Source: Kribbella monticola
Lineage (GTDB): Bacteria > Actinomycetota > Actinomycetes > Propionibacteriales > Kribbellaceae
Assembly: GCF_003261635.1 (NCBI RefSeq)
Contig: NZ_QFXK01000039.1
Span: 1-64,000 of the forward strand
Direction: 5' to 3'
Length of the DNA: 64,000 nt
The notes under the pieces: generated by a model
Told to the model about the DNA's origin: nothing
Seen by the model: the letters and a program-made list of their open reading frames with translations, nothing else
Databases searched by the model: none
Translations under genes and position numbers: made by a program
In this document: in pieces, positions 51,819 to 60,718 of the stretch
Position numbering within the stretch: position 1 is the stretch's first letter
How the letters are laid out: each line of letters starts with the position of its first letter

Positions 51819-53561
51819 TCAGCTCTTCCTACGCGAACCCGAACGACGCTCTGACGGCCGGGTGACGACTTCACCGGCCTCCACCATGGTGTCACGCCGG
51901 TTGGCGCCGAACCGCGCGAGCGCCTCGGCCAGCTCCTCGGCGGACGGCGACTCGGCCATCGCGTCGACCCGCAGGCCGTGCTCCTCGGCGGTCTTCAGCG
52001 TCGCCGGGCCGATCACTGCGATCACCGTCGACGCGTGCGGCTTGCCGGCGATGCCGACCAGGTTGCGCACGGTCGAGGACGAGGTGAACACGACCGCGTC
52101 GAACTTGCCCGACTTGATCGCTTCGCGGGTCGGCGCGGGCGGCGGAGCGGCCCGCACGGTCCGGTACGCCGTGACGTCGTCGACCTCCCAGCCCAGATCG
52201 GTCAGACCCGCGACCAGCGTTTCGGTGGCGATGTCGGCGCGCGGCAGGAAGACCCGGTTGATCGGGTCCAGCAGCTCGTCGAACGGCGGCCAGTCCTCGA
52301 CCAGCCCGGCGGCGGACTGCTCACCGGTCGGGGTCAGGTCCGGCCGGATGCCCCAGGCCGCGATCGCCTCGGCGGTCTTGTCACCGACGGCGGCGATCTT
52401 CAGCCCGGAGAACGCGCGCGCGTCCAGCCCGTACTCGTCGAACTTCTCCCGGACGGCCTTGACCGCGTTCACCGAGGTGAAGGCGACCCACTCGTAGCGG
52501 CCCTCGACCAGGCCGCGAATGGCCTTGTCCATCTGCTGCGGGTTGCGCGGCGGCTCGACGGAGATCGTCGGCACCTCTTCCGGCATGGCGCCGTACCGGC
52601 GCAGCCGGTCCATCAGCGGCCCGGCCTGGTCCTTGGTGCGCGGCACCAGGATCCGCCAGCCGAACAGCGGCTTGGTCTCGAACCAGCTGAGCGCCTCGCG
52701 CTGCTCGACCACGGAGCCGACCACGATGACGGCCTCGCCGGTCACCTTGGCGGCGCGGAGGTCGGTGACGATCGTGGCCAGGGTGCCGACGACGCTGGTC
52801 TGCGCGGTCGTCGTCCCGCCGACGGTCGCGGCGACCGGCGTACCGGCGTCGAAGCCGGCCTCGATCAGTGCGGCGGTGGCGTCCTTGAGCACGTCGGTGG
52901 CGTTCAGCAGGACCAGTGTCTGCTTCGGGTGCACCTTGGTGAAGTCGAGCTTGGCCTCGGCCAGGTCGAGCACGGTCACCTCGCGCTCACCCTTGACGGT
53001 CAGCGGGATCCCGGCGTACGTCGGGACGGCGCTGACCTCGCTGACCCCGGGGATCACGTTGAAGCCGATACCGGCCTTGCGGCAGGCGGCGGCCTCCTCG
53101 GCCCCACTGGAGAAGGTGAACGGGTCACCGGTGAGCAGGCGGACCACGTTCGCCGAGGTCTTGGCGGTCTTCACCACCAGGCGCGCCCGGGCCGCGATCT
53201 TCAGCGCCCGGCTGCCTTCGGCGCCGGAGCCGTCGACGACCTCGACGCCCGGCTTGCAGTACGCCAGGAACGCGTCGTGCTCAGGCCCCTCGACCACGAC
53301 GGCGTCGGCGTTCGCCAGCACGTCGCGACCGGCCAGGGTCAGCAGTGCTGGGTCACCCGGCCCCACGCCGACGAAGGTGACGTGGCCCAGCGGTTTGGGT
53401 TGCCGTGCCGCGGCCGCGCCGGTGCTGGCCGCTGCCTTGGCGGGCACGTTCTGGGGCGCCTTGGTGGCCGCTGCTGTCTTCGCGCTGCTCACGTCTGCTG
53501 TCGCCTTTGCCCTTGTCTTGCTGCTCGTCTTCGTACTCGTCGTTCCCCGTGCCGCTGTCAT
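51819..53561 (-). CDS. hemD: fused uroporphyrinogen III methyltransferase-synthase (CobA-HemD)
   Basis: 580-residue fusion. After an Ala/Thr/Lys-rich tail of about 55 residues, the first half is a SUMT-like methyltransferase (VTFVGVGPGDPALLTLAG, LLTGDPFTFSSGAEEAAAC, VIPGVSEVSAVPTYAGIPLT); the second half (from about residue 300: PLFGWRILVPRTKDQAG) is uroporphyrinogen III synthase with VAFTSVNAVKAVRE and VVFTSSSTVRNLV. The fusion channels hydroxymethylbilane-derived uroporphyrinogen III toward both heme and siroheme/B12. Such fusions are common in actinobacteria. Overlaps hemC by 4 nt. Confidence 0.93.
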   Translation of the reverse strand: MTAARGTTSTKTSSKTRAKATADVSSAKTAAATKAPQNVPAKAAASTGAAAARQPKPLGHVTFVGVGPGDPALLTLAGRDVLANADAVVVEGPEHDAFLAYCKPGVEVVDGSGAEGSRALKIAARARLVVKTAKTSANVVRLLTGDPFTFSSGAEEAAACRKAGIGFNVIPGVSEVSAVPTYAGIPLTVKGEREVTVLDLAEAKLDFTKVHPKQTLVLLNATDVLKDATAALIEAGFDAGTPVAATVGGTTTAQTSVVGTLATIVTDLRAAKVTGEAVIVVGSVVEQREALSWFETKPLFGWRILVPRTKDQAGPLMDRLRRYGAMPEEVPTISVEPPRNPQQMDKAIRGLVEGRYEWVAFTSVNAVKAVREKFDEYGLDARAFSGLKIAAVGDKTAEAIAAWGIRPDLTPTGEQSAAGLVEDWPPFDELLDPINRVFLPRADIATETLVAGLTDLGWEVDDVTAYRTVRAAPPPAPTREAIKSGKFDAVVFTSSSTVRNLVGIAGKPHASTVIAVIGPATLKTAEEHGLRVDAMAESPSAEELAEALARFGANRRDTMVEAGEVVTRPSERRSGSRRKS

Positions 53562-54436
53562 TCCTCCAGCAACTCCTTCGCCAGCGCCCTTCCGAGCGAC
53601 ACCGGGTCGTCCACCGGGCCGTTGGCCGACAGGCGCCGTACGCCGCCGTCCTGGCCGAGCGCGCCCCGCAGCCAGAGCTCGGGACCGTCCTCACCTTCGA
53701 CCACCTCGGCGAGCGCGCCGACCGGAGCCGAGCACCCTGCCTCGAGAGTGGCAAGCAACTGCCGTTCCGCTGTCACCGCGGCCCGGGTGGCCGCGTCGTC
53801 CAACGGCGCCAGCGCCGCCAGTACCGCGACGTCGTCGGCGCGGCATTCGATGCCGAGGGCACCTTGTCCGGGAGCCGGCAGAACCTGGATCGGATCCAGG
53901 GTCTCGGTGACCTCGTCCAGCCGGCCCAACCTGGCCAACCCTGCCCTCGCGAGCACCACCGCGTCCAATTTGCCATCGGCGACCATCGCGATCCGGGTGT
54001 CCACGTTGCCGCGGATGCCGGTCAGTTCGAGGCCGAGACCGAGCGCGTCCAGCTGGGCCTGCCGCCGCAGCGACCCGGTCCCGACCACGGCGCCGGGTGG
54101 GAGTTCGCCGAGCGACAGTCCGTCCCGGGCGACCAGTACGTCGCGCGGGTCCTCCCGGAGTGGGATGGCGCCGAGCGTCAGTCCGTCCAGCGGTGTGGTC
54201 GGCAGGTCCTTCAGGGAGTGCACGGCGATGTCGATCTGGTCTGCCACCAGGGCGTCGCGCAGGGCGCTGACGAAGACCCCGGTGCCACCGATCTGGGCCA
54301 TCGGCGCGCGGTTCACGTCGCCGACGGTGGTGATCAGCACGAGTTCGACCTCGTGGCCGAGGGCGCGCAGGGAGTCGGCGACCAGATTCGACTGGGCGGT
54401 CGCGAGTGCCGACCGGCGGGTTCCGAGCCTGATCAT
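53558..54436 (-). CDS. hemC: porphobilinogen deaminase (hydroxymethylbilane synthase)
   Basis: 292-residue enzyme polymerising four porphobilinogens. IRLGTRRSALATAQSNLVAD is the family start, GTGSLRRQAQL the substrate-binding Arg-rich loop, and ATLEAGCSAPVGALAEV carries the Cys that binds the dipyrromethane cofactor (near residue 235). Length is normal. It overlaps hemA and hemD by 4 nt each, indicating tight translational coupling within the operon. Confidence 0.96.
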   Translation of the reverse strand: MIRLGTRRSALATAQSNLVADSLRALGHEVELVLITTVGDVNRAPMAQIGGTGVFVSALRDALVADQIDIAVHSLKDLPTTPLDGLTLGAIPLREDPRDVLVARDGLSLGELPPGAVVGTGSLRRQAQLDALGLGLELTGIRGNVDTRIAMVADGKLDAVVLARAGLARLGRLDEVTETLDPIQVLPAPGQGALGIECRADDVAVLAALAPLDDAATRAAVTAERQLLATLEAGCSAPVGALAEVVEGEDGPELWLRGALGQDGGVRRLSANGPVDDPVSLGRALAKELLEE

Positions 54437-55716
54437 GCCGATTCACCTCCGGTGGTCTTGGGTGCGGTGACCGCGTCCACGGTCGCTGGGTCCAGCGCGA
54501 ACAGCTCGCGCAGCGCATCGGCGTACGTCGGTCCGCCGGGATCCGCGGCGAGTTCCTTCACCCGGACGGTCGGCGTGTGCAGCACCTTGTCGACCACCCG
54601 GCGTACCGTCCGGGCCACCTCGGCGCGCTGGACCTCGTCGAGGCCGGGCAGTCTGCGATCGAGCCGGCTCAGCTCGGCGTCGACCACCTCGGCGGCCATC
54701 GCCCGGAGCGCGACCACGGTCGGCGTGACCGACGCGGCCCGCCGGGTCGCCTCGAAGGCAACCGTCTCCTCGGCGACGATCCGGCGTACGTCGTCGATGT
54801 CGTGCTCGGTGCCGCCCGCAGTACCGGCCAGGTCGGCCAGGGTCACCAGCTTGACGCCGGGCTGCCGGGCCGCGGCGGGATCGACATCGTGCGGAAGAGC
54901 GACATCCAGTACGCCGAAAGGCCGGCCGTCGGCCGCGTTGCGCACCATCTCCTCGGTCAGCACGACACCGCGTGCACCCGTGCAGGAGACCACCAGGTCG
55001 GCCTCGGTCAGCGCCTGCGGCACATCGGAGAGCCGGATCGCGGTCGCGCCGATCCGGTCGGCGAGGGCCACCGCGCGATCGAAGTTCCGGTTCGCGATCG
55101 TGACGGTGGTGGCGCCACCGGCGAGCAAGGTCTGGGCGGCCAGCGATGCCATCGAGCCGGCTCCGACGACCAGCGCGCGCCGGCCCTCGTAACCACCGAC
55201 GGCCTCGAGCCCGGCAGAGACGACCGAGCGGCCGGCGGAGTCGATGCCGGTCTCGGCGCGGGCCCGCTTGCCGACCCGCAGCGCGTGCTGGAACAGAGCG
55301 TTCAGGCCGGTGCCGATCGTCTCCAGGTCCTGGCCGACGCGCAGCGTTTCCTTCACCTGGCCGAGGATCTGGCTCTCGCCGACGATCATCGAGTCCAGCC
55401 CGGCCGTGACCTGGAAGAGGTGCGCGACGGCGCCTTCCTCGAAGTGCACGTAGAGGTGCTCGGCCAGGTCGAGCAGCGGGACGCCGGTGACGTCGGACAG
55501 GATCGCCGTCACCTCGTCCATGCCGGCGTGGAAGCGGTCGACGTTCGCGTACACCTCGGTGCGGTTGCAGCTGGCGAGGACGGCCGTCTCGGACACCGCG
55601 GGCGTGTGCTGCACGGCGATGGCGAGCTTGGTGGCCGCGTCCGGGTCGAGCGCGACCCGCTCCAGCACCGAGATCTCGGCCGACCGGTGCGAGATACCGA
55701 CAACGAGATAACTCAT
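54433..55716 (-). CDS. hemA: glutamyl-tRNA reductase
   Basis: 427-residue enzyme reducing glutamyl-tRNA to glutamate-1-semialdehyde, the entry step of C5 heme synthesis. LVVGISHRSAEISVLERVAL opens the catalytic domain; the nucleophilic Cys is in LASCNRTEVYA; the NADPH domain has ALVVGAGSMASLAAQTLLAGG; the C-terminal dimerisation helix follows. The product is used by HemL (7736-9058). It overlaps rex by 4 nt, so Rex can tie heme synthesis to redox state. Confidence 0.96.
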   Translation of the reverse strand: MSYLVVGISHRSAEISVLERVALDPDAATKLAIAVQHTPAVSETAVLASCNRTEVYANVDRFHAGMDEVTAILSDVTGVPLLDLAEHLYVHFEEGAVAHLFQVTAGLDSMIVGESQILGQVKETLRVGQDLETIGTGLNALFQHALRVGKRARAETGIDSAGRSVVSAGLEAVGGYEGRRALVVGAGSMASLAAQTLLAGGATTVTIANRNFDRAVALADRIGATAIRLSDVPQALTEADLVVSCTGARGVVLTEEMVRNAADGRPFGVLDVALPHDVDPAAARQPGVKLVTLADLAGTAGGTEHDIDDVRRIVAEETVAFEATRRAASVTPTVVALRAMAAEVVDAELSRLDRRLPGLDEVQRAEVARTVRRVVDKVLHTPTVRVKELAADPGGPTYADALRELFALDPATVDAVTAPKTTGGESA

Positions 55717-56471
55717 GCGCCGACACCTCCACCGACGCTGGGCAGATCAGTGACGACACCGTTCATCGCTGGCAGTTCGGGCACCGGGGGGAGCGCCGCC
55801 TCTCCGGACTTTCGTTGTTCGTGGTACGCCAGGATCTGCAACTCGATCGAGAGGTCCACCTTGCGGATGTCGACGCCGTCGGGCACGGACAGCACCACCG
55901 GCGCGAAGTTCAGGATGCTGGTCACGCCCGCCGCGACCAGCCGGTCGCAGACCTCCTGGGCGGGACCCGCGGGAGTGGTGATGACCCCGATCGAGACCCG
56001 GTCCGCGGCGACGATCTCCTCCAGCTCGGCGAAGTCGCGGACGACCATGTCGCCGATCTTCTCGCCGACGAGCTCGGGGGCGGCGTCCAGCAGCGCGACG
56101 ATCCGGAAGCCGCGGGTGCCGAAGCCGGAGTAGTTCGCCAGCGCGTGGCCGAGGTTTCCGATCCCGACGATGACCACGGCCCAGTCCTGGGTGACGCCGA
56201 TCTCGCGGGCGATCTGGTAGCGCAGGTACTCCACGTCGTACCCGACGCCGCGGGTGCCGTACGAGCCCAGGTAGGAAAGGTCCTTGCGCAGCTTGGCGGA
56301 GTTCACCCCGGCCGCGGTCGCCAGATCCTCGCTCGACGCGGTGGCGATCCCACTGTCCGACAGCGCGGTCAGGGCCCGCAGATACACCGGCAAGCGCGCG
56401 ACAGTGGCCTCGGGAATGCCGCGTTCGGTTCTCGTCGGCGCGCCGGGGCGACGGCTGCGGGCAGGCGTCAC
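55713..56471 (-). CDS. rex: redox-sensing transcriptional repressor Rex
   Basis: 252-residue NADH/NAD+ sensor. The winged helix is at residues 25-80 (LPVYLRALTALSDSGIATAS; GVNSAKLRKDLSYLGSYGTRG) and the Rossmann domain has VVIVGIGNLGHALANY and ALLDAAPELVG, as in characterised Rex proteins. In Streptomyces rex also heads the hem operon and represses respiratory genes when NADH is high. First gene of the rex-hemA-hemC-hemD-hemB unit, with a candidate operator 68 nt upstream. Confidence 0.96.
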   Translation of the reverse strand: MTPARSRRPGAPTRTERGIPEATVARLPVYLRALTALSDSGIATASSEDLATAAGVNSAKLRKDLSYLGSYGTRGVGYDVEYLRYQIAREIGVTQDWAVVIVGIGNLGHALANYSGFGTRGFRIVALLDAAPELVGEKIGDMVVRDFAELEEIVAADRVSIGVITTPAGPAQEVCDRLVAAGVTSILNFAPVVLSVPDGVDIRKVDLSIELQILAYHEQRKSGEAALPPVPELPAMNGVVTDLPSVGGGVGA

Positions 56472-56538
56472 AATTCTCCTGGAAATGGTGGTTCTCGAGT
56501 CACCGCCTCACGGCTGGCGACTACCCCACTCTAGGAGC

Positions 56539-56556
56539 TTGTGAACGTGAGAACAA
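56539..56556. promoter_or_regulatory. candidate Rex operator upstream of rex
   Basis: TTGTGAACGTGAGAACAA matches the left half of the Rex consensus (TTGTGAA-N4-TTCACAA) at all 7 positions and the right half at 4 of 7. It is 68 nt before the rex start, a natural place for autoregulation. The asymmetry lowers confidence. Confidence 0.55.
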
Positions 56557-56586
56557 AATCGAGAAGGCCGTCCGTGATGGATGGCA

Positions 56587-56820
56587 CTAAGTTGTCAAGG
56601 CCTTCTTGAGTCTGACCGGGTCCACGCGCCAGAAATCGTGCTGGCGGCCGTCGACGAAGGTGACCGGGATCTGTTCGCCGTACTCCTCGAACAGCTTCGG
56701 GTCGGTGGTGATGTCGATCTCGGTCCAGCCGACGCCCAGTTCGGCGCAGACCTGCTCGATGATCGCCCGGGCGTCGTCGCACAGATGACAGCCCGGTTTC
56801 CCGTACAGCGTGACCCTCAT
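56587..56820 (-). CDS. glutaredoxin-like protein
   Basis: 77-residue thiol-redox protein with the active site GKPGCHLCDDA (CxxC at about residues 11-14) and the cis-Pro region IPVTFVDG. Its start overlaps the acyl-CoA ligase stop by 4 nt. Start at 56820 is the only position giving a normal glutaredoxin-like N-terminus (MRVTLYGKPGC). Genes of this type sit beside rex in other actinobacteria. Confidence 0.9.
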   Translation of the reverse strand: MRVTLYGKPGCHLCDDARAIIEQVCAELGVGWTEIDITTDPKLFEEYGEQIPVTFVDGRQHDFWRVDPVRLKKALTT

Positions 56821-58265
56821 CGGTCCGCCCGCAACCGGCCCTTGGCCACCTTGCCGGTGACCGAATGCGGCAGATGGTCGACGACCTCGATCTCGACCGG
56901 GCACTTGAACCGGGCCAGCCGCGTCCCGGCGTACTGCCTGATCTCGGCCGGATCCGCAGCCGCCCCGGTCGCCGGTACGACGAACGCCTTCACCGCCTCG
57001 CCGGTCGCCTCGGACGGTACGCCGATCACCGCCGCCTCGCGCACTCCCGGCGCCTGGACGAGCACCTCTTCGACCTCACTGGGGAAGACGTTGAAGCCGG
57101 ACACGATGATCAGTTCGCGCAACCGGTCGACCAGGAAGAGGTCGCCGTCGGCATCGAGATAGCCGACGTCGCCGGTGCGGTACCAGCCTTCGGCGTCCGG
57201 CCCGTCGACGCCGTCGGGCCAGTAGCCGGAGAACAGGTTGTCGCCGCGGACCAGGATCTCGCCCGGGTCGTCACCCTCGACCTCCTCGCCCTGCTCGTCG
57301 GCGATCCGGAGTTCCACGTTCGGCAGTGGGCGGCCCACCGAGCCCGGCTTCGGGTCGCTCTCGCCCAGGGTGGTGGTGACACCTGGCGAGGCCTCGGTCA
57401 GCCCATAGCCCTGATGCACGAACAGTCCGGTCGCCTGCTCGAACCGGTCGGCCATGCCCCGGTCCAGCGTGGACGCGCCAGTCAGTACCACCTTGACGGT
57501 CCGCAGAGCGTCCTTCAGATCGTCGCGGGCCAGCAGCGCGTTGAGGGCCGGCGGCGCCAGCGGAAGCCGCGTCACGCCGTACGAGCGGATCTGCTCGATG
57601 GTGTGTGCCGAGTCGAACCGCCGGTCGACGATCAGCGCCGCGCCGGTGGCCACGACCCAGCCGAGGACGGCGTTCAGGCCGAAGGCGTGGAACATCGGCA
57701 ACACGCCGAGCACCACGTCGTCGGGACCCATCCGGTCCGCGCCGAGGTCGGCCAGATTCTTCACGTTGGCCGCGAGGGCCCGGTGAGTGAGCATCGCGGC
57801 GCGCGGATCACCACTGGTCCCGGACGTGTAGAGCAGGACGGCGAGTGTTTCCGGGTCGGTCTGCGGCGTAAGCGGAGCGTGACCGGCGAGCTCACCGGGA
57901 CCGACCGTCCGGAGGCCCTCGATCTTGTCCGCGAGGTCGCCGTCGGCGATCGCCAGCCGGGCTCCGGAATGCGCGATCACGGTACTGATCTCGCTCTTCG
58001 TCAGGCCCGTGTTCAGCGGTACGGCGACCAGCCCGGCGCGGAGAATCCCCAGGTAGGACGTGACGAACTCGATGCTGTTCGCCATCAGCAGGACCACCCG
58101 GTACCCCGGTACGAGGCCGGCCGCGGCGAACCCGCGGGCCGCGCTGTCGACCGCCTGCTCGAGGTCGTTCCAGGTCAGCCTCCGGTCGCCGTCGACCAGG
58201 GCCGGACGTTCGCCGTGACGTCGCGCTGTGTCACGAAGAATGTCCGCAAAGTTGAAGTTCACCAT
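56817..58265 (-). CDS. AMP-forming acyl-CoA ligase family protein
   Basis: 482-residue adenylate-forming enzyme. Motifs: phosphate loop LLYTSGTSGDPRAAMLTH, HQGYGLTEASPGVTTT, the YRTGDVG and hinge region DRLRELIIVSGFNVFP, and the catalytic Lys in PHSVTGKVAKGRLR. It should activate a fatty or other carboxylic acid as acyl-AMP and then CoA thioester; chain length cannot be inferred. Divergent from the sigma-factor gene and followed by the glutaredoxin gene. Confidence 0.92.
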   Translation of the reverse strand: MVNFNFADILRDTARRHGERPALVDGDRRLTWNDLEQAVDSAARGFAAAGLVPGYRVVLLMANSIEFVTSYLGILRAGLVAVPLNTGLTKSEISTVIAHSGARLAIADGDLADKIEGLRTVGPGELAGHAPLTPQTDPETLAVLLYTSGTSGDPRAAMLTHRALAANVKNLADLGADRMGPDDVVLGVLPMFHAFGLNAVLGWVVATGAALIVDRRFDSAHTIEQIRSYGVTRLPLAPPALNALLARDDLKDALRTVKVVLTGASTLDRGMADRFEQATGLFVHQGYGLTEASPGVTTTLGESDPKPGSVGRPLPNVELRIADEQGEEVEGDDPGEILVRGDNLFSGYWPDGVDGPDAEGWYRTGDVGYLDADGDLFLVDRLRELIIVSGFNVFPSEVEEVLVQAPGVREAAVIGVPSEATGEAVKAFVVPATGAAADPAEIRQYAGTRLARFKCPVEIEVVDHLPHSVTGKVAKGRLRADR

Positions 58266-58464
58266 GCGAGTCTGTCACGAGCCCACTAGGGTGCTCTTCA
58301 TGACTCGAGCTACCCGGCGTAGGCCGCGTCCGCGGCCCGCGCTCGCCGGAGGTGGGCTGGGAACGATTGCACACTCCGCCGCCGGCAGCTATACAGGTGC
58401 ACTCGGGGGCGAACTCGGTCGGGGCGATTCACCCGCCGGCGCGAAACCGGCACGCCGCCCACTG

Positions 58465-58492
58465 TTGACAGCCGGTGCTTCAGACGTAACGC
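58465..58492 (+). promoter_or_regulatory. possible promoter of the BldN-like sigma gene
   Basis: TTGACA (58465-58470) and TAACGC (58487-58492) are spaced 16 bp, acceptable for a housekeeping actinobacterial promoter, 76 nt before the TTG start. Otherwise the 302-base divergent gap 58266-58567 shows nothing strong; a small frame within it has random third-position composition. Confidence 0.35.
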
Positions 58493-58567
58493 TCGGTGCT
58501 GTCTCAGCCGCTGTGGCCATTCGCGGATGGACCAGTCGTAGACGTGTCAGTTGAACGGGGAGAGAAC

Positions 58568-59140
58568 TTGACGACGCCGGAGCCAAGCCCGGACGGGATG
58601 AGACGCGCAGAGCTCGTCGATCGCGCCCAGGCAGGGGACGTCGGTGCGTTCGGCGAGCTGTACGACGAGTACTCGCTGACCGTGTATCGCTACATCTACG
58701 CGCGGGTGTCGTCCTCGGCACTCGCGGAGGACCTGACCAGTGAGACGTTCGTCCGGGCGCTCCGCGCGCTGGACTCGTTCCGCTGGCAGGGCCGGGACTT
58801 CGGGGCCTGGCTGGTCACGATCGCCCGGAACCTGATCACCGACCACTACAAGTCGGGCCGTGTGCGGCTCGAAGTGGTGACGGACGAGATCGAGACCCAC
58901 GACCGGCAGACCGAGGGGCCGGAGGTCGACGTACTGGCCGCCGCCACCGCCGAGGTCCTCCGGGACGCGGTCGCGGCCTTGCCCGACGAGCAGCGCGACT
59001 GCCTGACGATGCGGTTCTTCGCCGGTCTGTCGATCGCGGAAACGGCCAAGGCGCTGGAGAAGTCAGAGGGCGCCGTCAAGCAACTGCAACTGAGGGCCGT
59101 CCGGCACTTGGCGAAGGTTATCCCCAAGGACTTGAGGTGA
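58568..59140 (+). CDS. BldN-like ECF RNA polymerase sigma factor
   Basis: 190-residue ECF sigma factor. Region 2 is seen in AFGELYDEYSLTVYRYIYAR and LTSETFVRALRAL with FGAWLVTIARNLITDHYKS; region 4 in LPDEQRDCLTMRFFAGLSIAETAKAL and EGAVKQLQLRAVRHLAK. The position next to rex-hem genes and before a DUF5667 membrane protein is the layout of the Streptomyces bldN-rsbN pair, which controls aerial development. The TTG at 58568 has GGGGAGAG 4 nt upstream; an alternative GTG is at 58547. Confidence 0.85.
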   Translation: MTTPEPSPDGMRRAELVDRAQAGDVGAFGELYDEYSLTVYRYIYARVSSSALAEDLTSETFVRALRALDSFRWQGRDFGAWLVTIARNLITDHYKSGRVRLEVVTDEIETHDRQTEGPEVDVLAAATAEVLRDAVAALPDEQRDCLTMRFFAGLSIAETAKALEKSEGAVKQLQLRAVRHLAKVIPKDLR

Positions 59141-59246
59141 GACGAATGACAACGAATGTCCTTCGTAACCCGTCAGGGAGTTTCCTCGTTTGCCTGGTGA
59201 GGACCTGTCGGTGACCCCGACTGGCCATTGAGGAGAACGAGCAATC

Positions 59247-60410
59247 ATGAGTGACCTACACAGGGCTCGAGCGCGCGCGGAGTCATTCGCGCACGCCGTC
59301 GATCACGGGCCCCGTCACTCTTCGCGACTGAGCGATGACCCCGAGCTGATGGACGCTGTGGAGCTGGTCGGACGGCTGAGGACCGCCGGCGCAGTGGCAC
59401 CGCGACCGGAGTTCACTGCCGAGCTGAGGCACCGCCTCCTCGAGCAGGCCGCGGCCCGAGCCGCAACGACTCCGACCGTGGTGCGCAGCACTCCGGAAAG
59501 CGCGGGAGACCCGCTGCCCCGCGAGGACGACGACGCGTCCGTGACAGATATCCGCCATCGTCACGGCCGGCGTATCCGGCTAGTGGCCAGTACCGCCGCG
59601 CTCGTGCTGCTCGGAGGTGGCATCGGTTCTGCCGCCGCCGCTCAGCAGGCGATGCCCGGCGACACGCTGTACGGGATGAAGCGCAGCATCGAGAACGTCT
59701 CCACCAACGTCAGCGTCGGGGACGACTCCCGGGGCCGGCGCGATCTCGAGCACGCGATGACCCGGCTCTCCGAGGTCCGGGGACTGGTGAACAACCACGG
59801 CGATGCCGCCACCATCGACAACACGCTGGACCTGTTCTCGCAGCAGGCTCGCAAGGGTGTGTCGAGACTGGTCGCTTCGTACCAGCAGGACGGCGACACC
59901 ACCTCGATCACGGCGATCACGACCTTCATCACCGGCGCCCGCCAGGCCATCGGTGAGCTCGCCCCGAAGCTGCCGCCGGAGTCGCTGAAGTCGGCGGTCG
60001 AGGCGTTGGCCACGATCGAGCAGTTGGCCCAGCACACCACCGTGGCGTGCCCCAAGTGCGACAAGCCCAAGCCGGCCAAGAACGGCCAGCCGACGGTGAA
60101 CACGCCGGGCGGGCAGACCGAAGATCCCACCGTGGCTCCGAGCTCCAAGACCTCCACGAAGCCGTCGACGTCACCGACCCAGGTGCCGAACACGGTCATC
60201 GTCGAGACCCCGGTGAAGCCGCCGACGGATCTGAAGACCCCGCCGAAGCCGTCGACCAAACCGACGACGACTCCGAGCGGACCGACCCTCCCCAGCCTGC
60301 CGACCGCGTCGACACCGAGCTGGCCCTGGCCCTTTCCCAGCCTGAGCCTGCCGTTGCCGACCATCAACCTCCCGGGCGTCGTCAACTCGTTGCTGCCACC
60401 CTGGAAGTAA
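59247..60410 (+). CDS. DUF5667 membrane protein, likely anti-sigma partner (RsbN-like)
   Basis: 387-residue membrane protein. A cytoplasmic N-terminus of about 110 residues, one membrane helix (RLVASTAALVLLGGGIGSAAAA, about 111-132), then the DUF5667 domain starting with MPGDTLYGMKRSIENV, and a long Pro/Thr/Lys tail rich in PTTTPS and SLPLPT units ending at LLPPWK. The cytoplasmic part would bind the sigma factor encoded 106 nt upstream, as RsbN binds BldN; this is inferred from gene pairing and topology. ATG at 59247 follows GAGGAGAACGAG. Confidence 0.85.
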   Translation: MSDLHRARARAESFAHAVDHGPRHSSRLSDDPELMDAVELVGRLRTAGAVAPRPEFTAELRHRLLEQAAARAATTPTVVRSTPESAGDPLPREDDDASVTDIRHRHGRRIRLVASTAALVLLGGGIGSAAAAQQAMPGDTLYGMKRSIENVSTNVSVGDDSRGRRDLEHAMTRLSEVRGLVNNHGDAATIDNTLDLFSQQARKGVSRLVASYQQDGDTTSITAITTFITGARQAIGELAPKLPPESLKSAVEALATIEQLAQHTTVACPKCDKPKPAKNGQPTVNTPGGQTEDPTVAPSSKTSTKPSTSPTQVPNTVIVETPVKPPTDLKTPPKPSTKPTTTPSGPTLPSLPTASTPSWPWPFPSLSLPLPTINLPGVVNSLLPPWK

Positions 60411-60438
60411 CCCCCCGCAGAAGCAGTCGGAGCACCCG

Positions 60439-60475
60439 AAGAGCCCCGGTCGACCACCTTCGACCCGGGGCTCTT
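60439..60475 (+). terminator. terminator after the anti-sigma gene
   Basis: AAGAGCCCCGG (60439-60449) pairs perfectly with CCGGGGCTCTT (60465-60475), 11 bp, followed by TGGTTTG. It ends the sigma/DUF5667 unit. Confidence 0.85.
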
Positions 60476-60603
60476 TGGTTTGTTCGAGGGGATGACCGTC
60501 CCAGTTGGGGGTTATCTGCATGGATACACCGCGCCAACCCACCCCTTGCGGGGTTCTCCCCTCAAAACGTGGGTTCGCCGTGAAGGGCGCTGGGGGCGGC
60601 GCG

Positions 60604-60710
60604 GGGGTGGCGGGCCGCGCGAGTGGTGAGGGCGGCACGAGGGGTGAGGGCGGCATGGGTGGTGAGGGCGGCGGCGCGCGAGGTGAGGGCTTGCGCCGGG
60701 GGTGAGGAGG
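60604..60710. repeat. imperfect 18-21 bp repeats after the acyltransferase gene
   Basis: GGTGAGGGCGGCA-like units recur at 60625, 60643, 60661, 60682 and 60701. They follow the acyltransferase stop on the minus strand by 9-100 nt. No gene is visible in 60476-60718; frames here give Ala/Arg/Thr repeats only. Confidence 0.75.
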
Positions 60711-60718
60711 GGCGCGGT

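Noticed and set aside
51978..54470. 830-codon open frame antisense to hemD and hemC
   Set aside because: The minus-strand products are unmistakable heme enzymes; the plus-strand frame has no domain.
58300..58554. Possible 84-residue gene between the acyl-CoA ligase and the sigma factor
   Set aside because: Third codon positions are near 50% GC by eye, unlike the strong bias of real genes here, and it covers the likely promoter.
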